Below, piece after piece: positions 7,781-7,830 of a stretch of DNA of 7,830 nucleotides (the first letter of the stretch is position 1; each line of letters starts with the position of its first letter). The stretch is from contig JAUVKJ010000069.1 of assembly GCA_030592145.1 (NCBI GenBank), positions 1 to 7,830 on the forward strand, written 5' to 3'. A program made the position numbers and the translations under genes. The notes under the pieces were generated by a model that saw only the letters and a list, made by a program, of their open reading frames with translations, was not told where the DNA came from and searched no databases. This DNA comes from Bacteroides sp. Its GTDB lineage: Bacteria > Bacteroidota > Bacteroidia > Bacteroidales > SM23-62.

Positions 7781-7830
7781 CTCGACTAACGTTTCTCCTC
7801 ATGTAGTCAGGATTCTTCAGTGCTTGTATC
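7769..7830. other. Sequence past the SprA break: possible edge of an insertion or rearrangement
   Basis: From about 7769 the sequence stops resembling sprA. Family members usually continue GLS with a KIP-like motif and more barrel strands, but no forward frame here does so. One + frame is open to the window end and reads NVSPHVVRILQ, which does not look like SprA. On the - strand, the frame running 7829 to 7722 is also open and includes NPDYMRRNVSRVIAEL. That could be the tail of a foreign gene entering from the right, or chance. No terminal inverted repeat or target duplication can be identified, because only one side of the junction is visible. Confidence 0.4.

Overview
The window reads as a chromosomal segment of a member of the Bacteroidota. 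The evidence is the order malic enzyme, ruvA, sprA, all on the + strand. It combines a Holliday-junction protein with SprA, the giant outer-membrane translocon of the type IX secretion system (T9SS), which is confined to that phylum. Base composition is moderate and start sites lack clear Shine-Dalgarno sequences, which also fits Bacteroidota. I cannot name a genus.

Layout. Bases 1-312 are the last 103 codons of an NADP-dependent malic enzyme (MaeB type), from its phosphotransacetylase-like C-terminal domain. Bases 313-466 are non-coding and hold three copies of one 22-23 bp sequence: two direct and one inverted. The inner pair forms a perfect 45-bp palindrome, and a weak Bacteroidota-type -7 element follows it. 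Bases 467-1048 are a complete ruvA. After 27 bases, sprA starts at 1076 on a TTG codon and runs to 7780 (2234 codons), filling 86% of the window. The last 50 bases hold no recognised gene.

How the parts work together. ruvA and sprA are probably co-transcribed: the gap is short and I see no terminator or promoter in it. Their functions are not obviously connected; the pairing is best read as conserved gene order. SprA would form the outer-membrane channel through which folded T9SS cargo leaves the cell. Its partners (PorV, plug protein, PorK/L/M/N, SprE) are not in this window.

Most notable points. (1) SprA keeps family features up to a conserved segment at residues 2220-2231 and then ends after three unrelated residues. 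The sequence beyond does not continue the family in any forward frame, so the gene looks cut by an insertion, rearrangement or assembly join near 7766-7771. If real, the last barrel strands are lost and T9SS should fail. (2) The triple repeat in front of ruvA resembles a REP/REPIN-type or regulatory hairpin element. (3) sprA has no usable ATG and must start on TTG. (4) SprA has only two cysteines, and two EF-hand-like acidic loops. I found no new multi-gene system; most of the window is a known, well-conserved locus.
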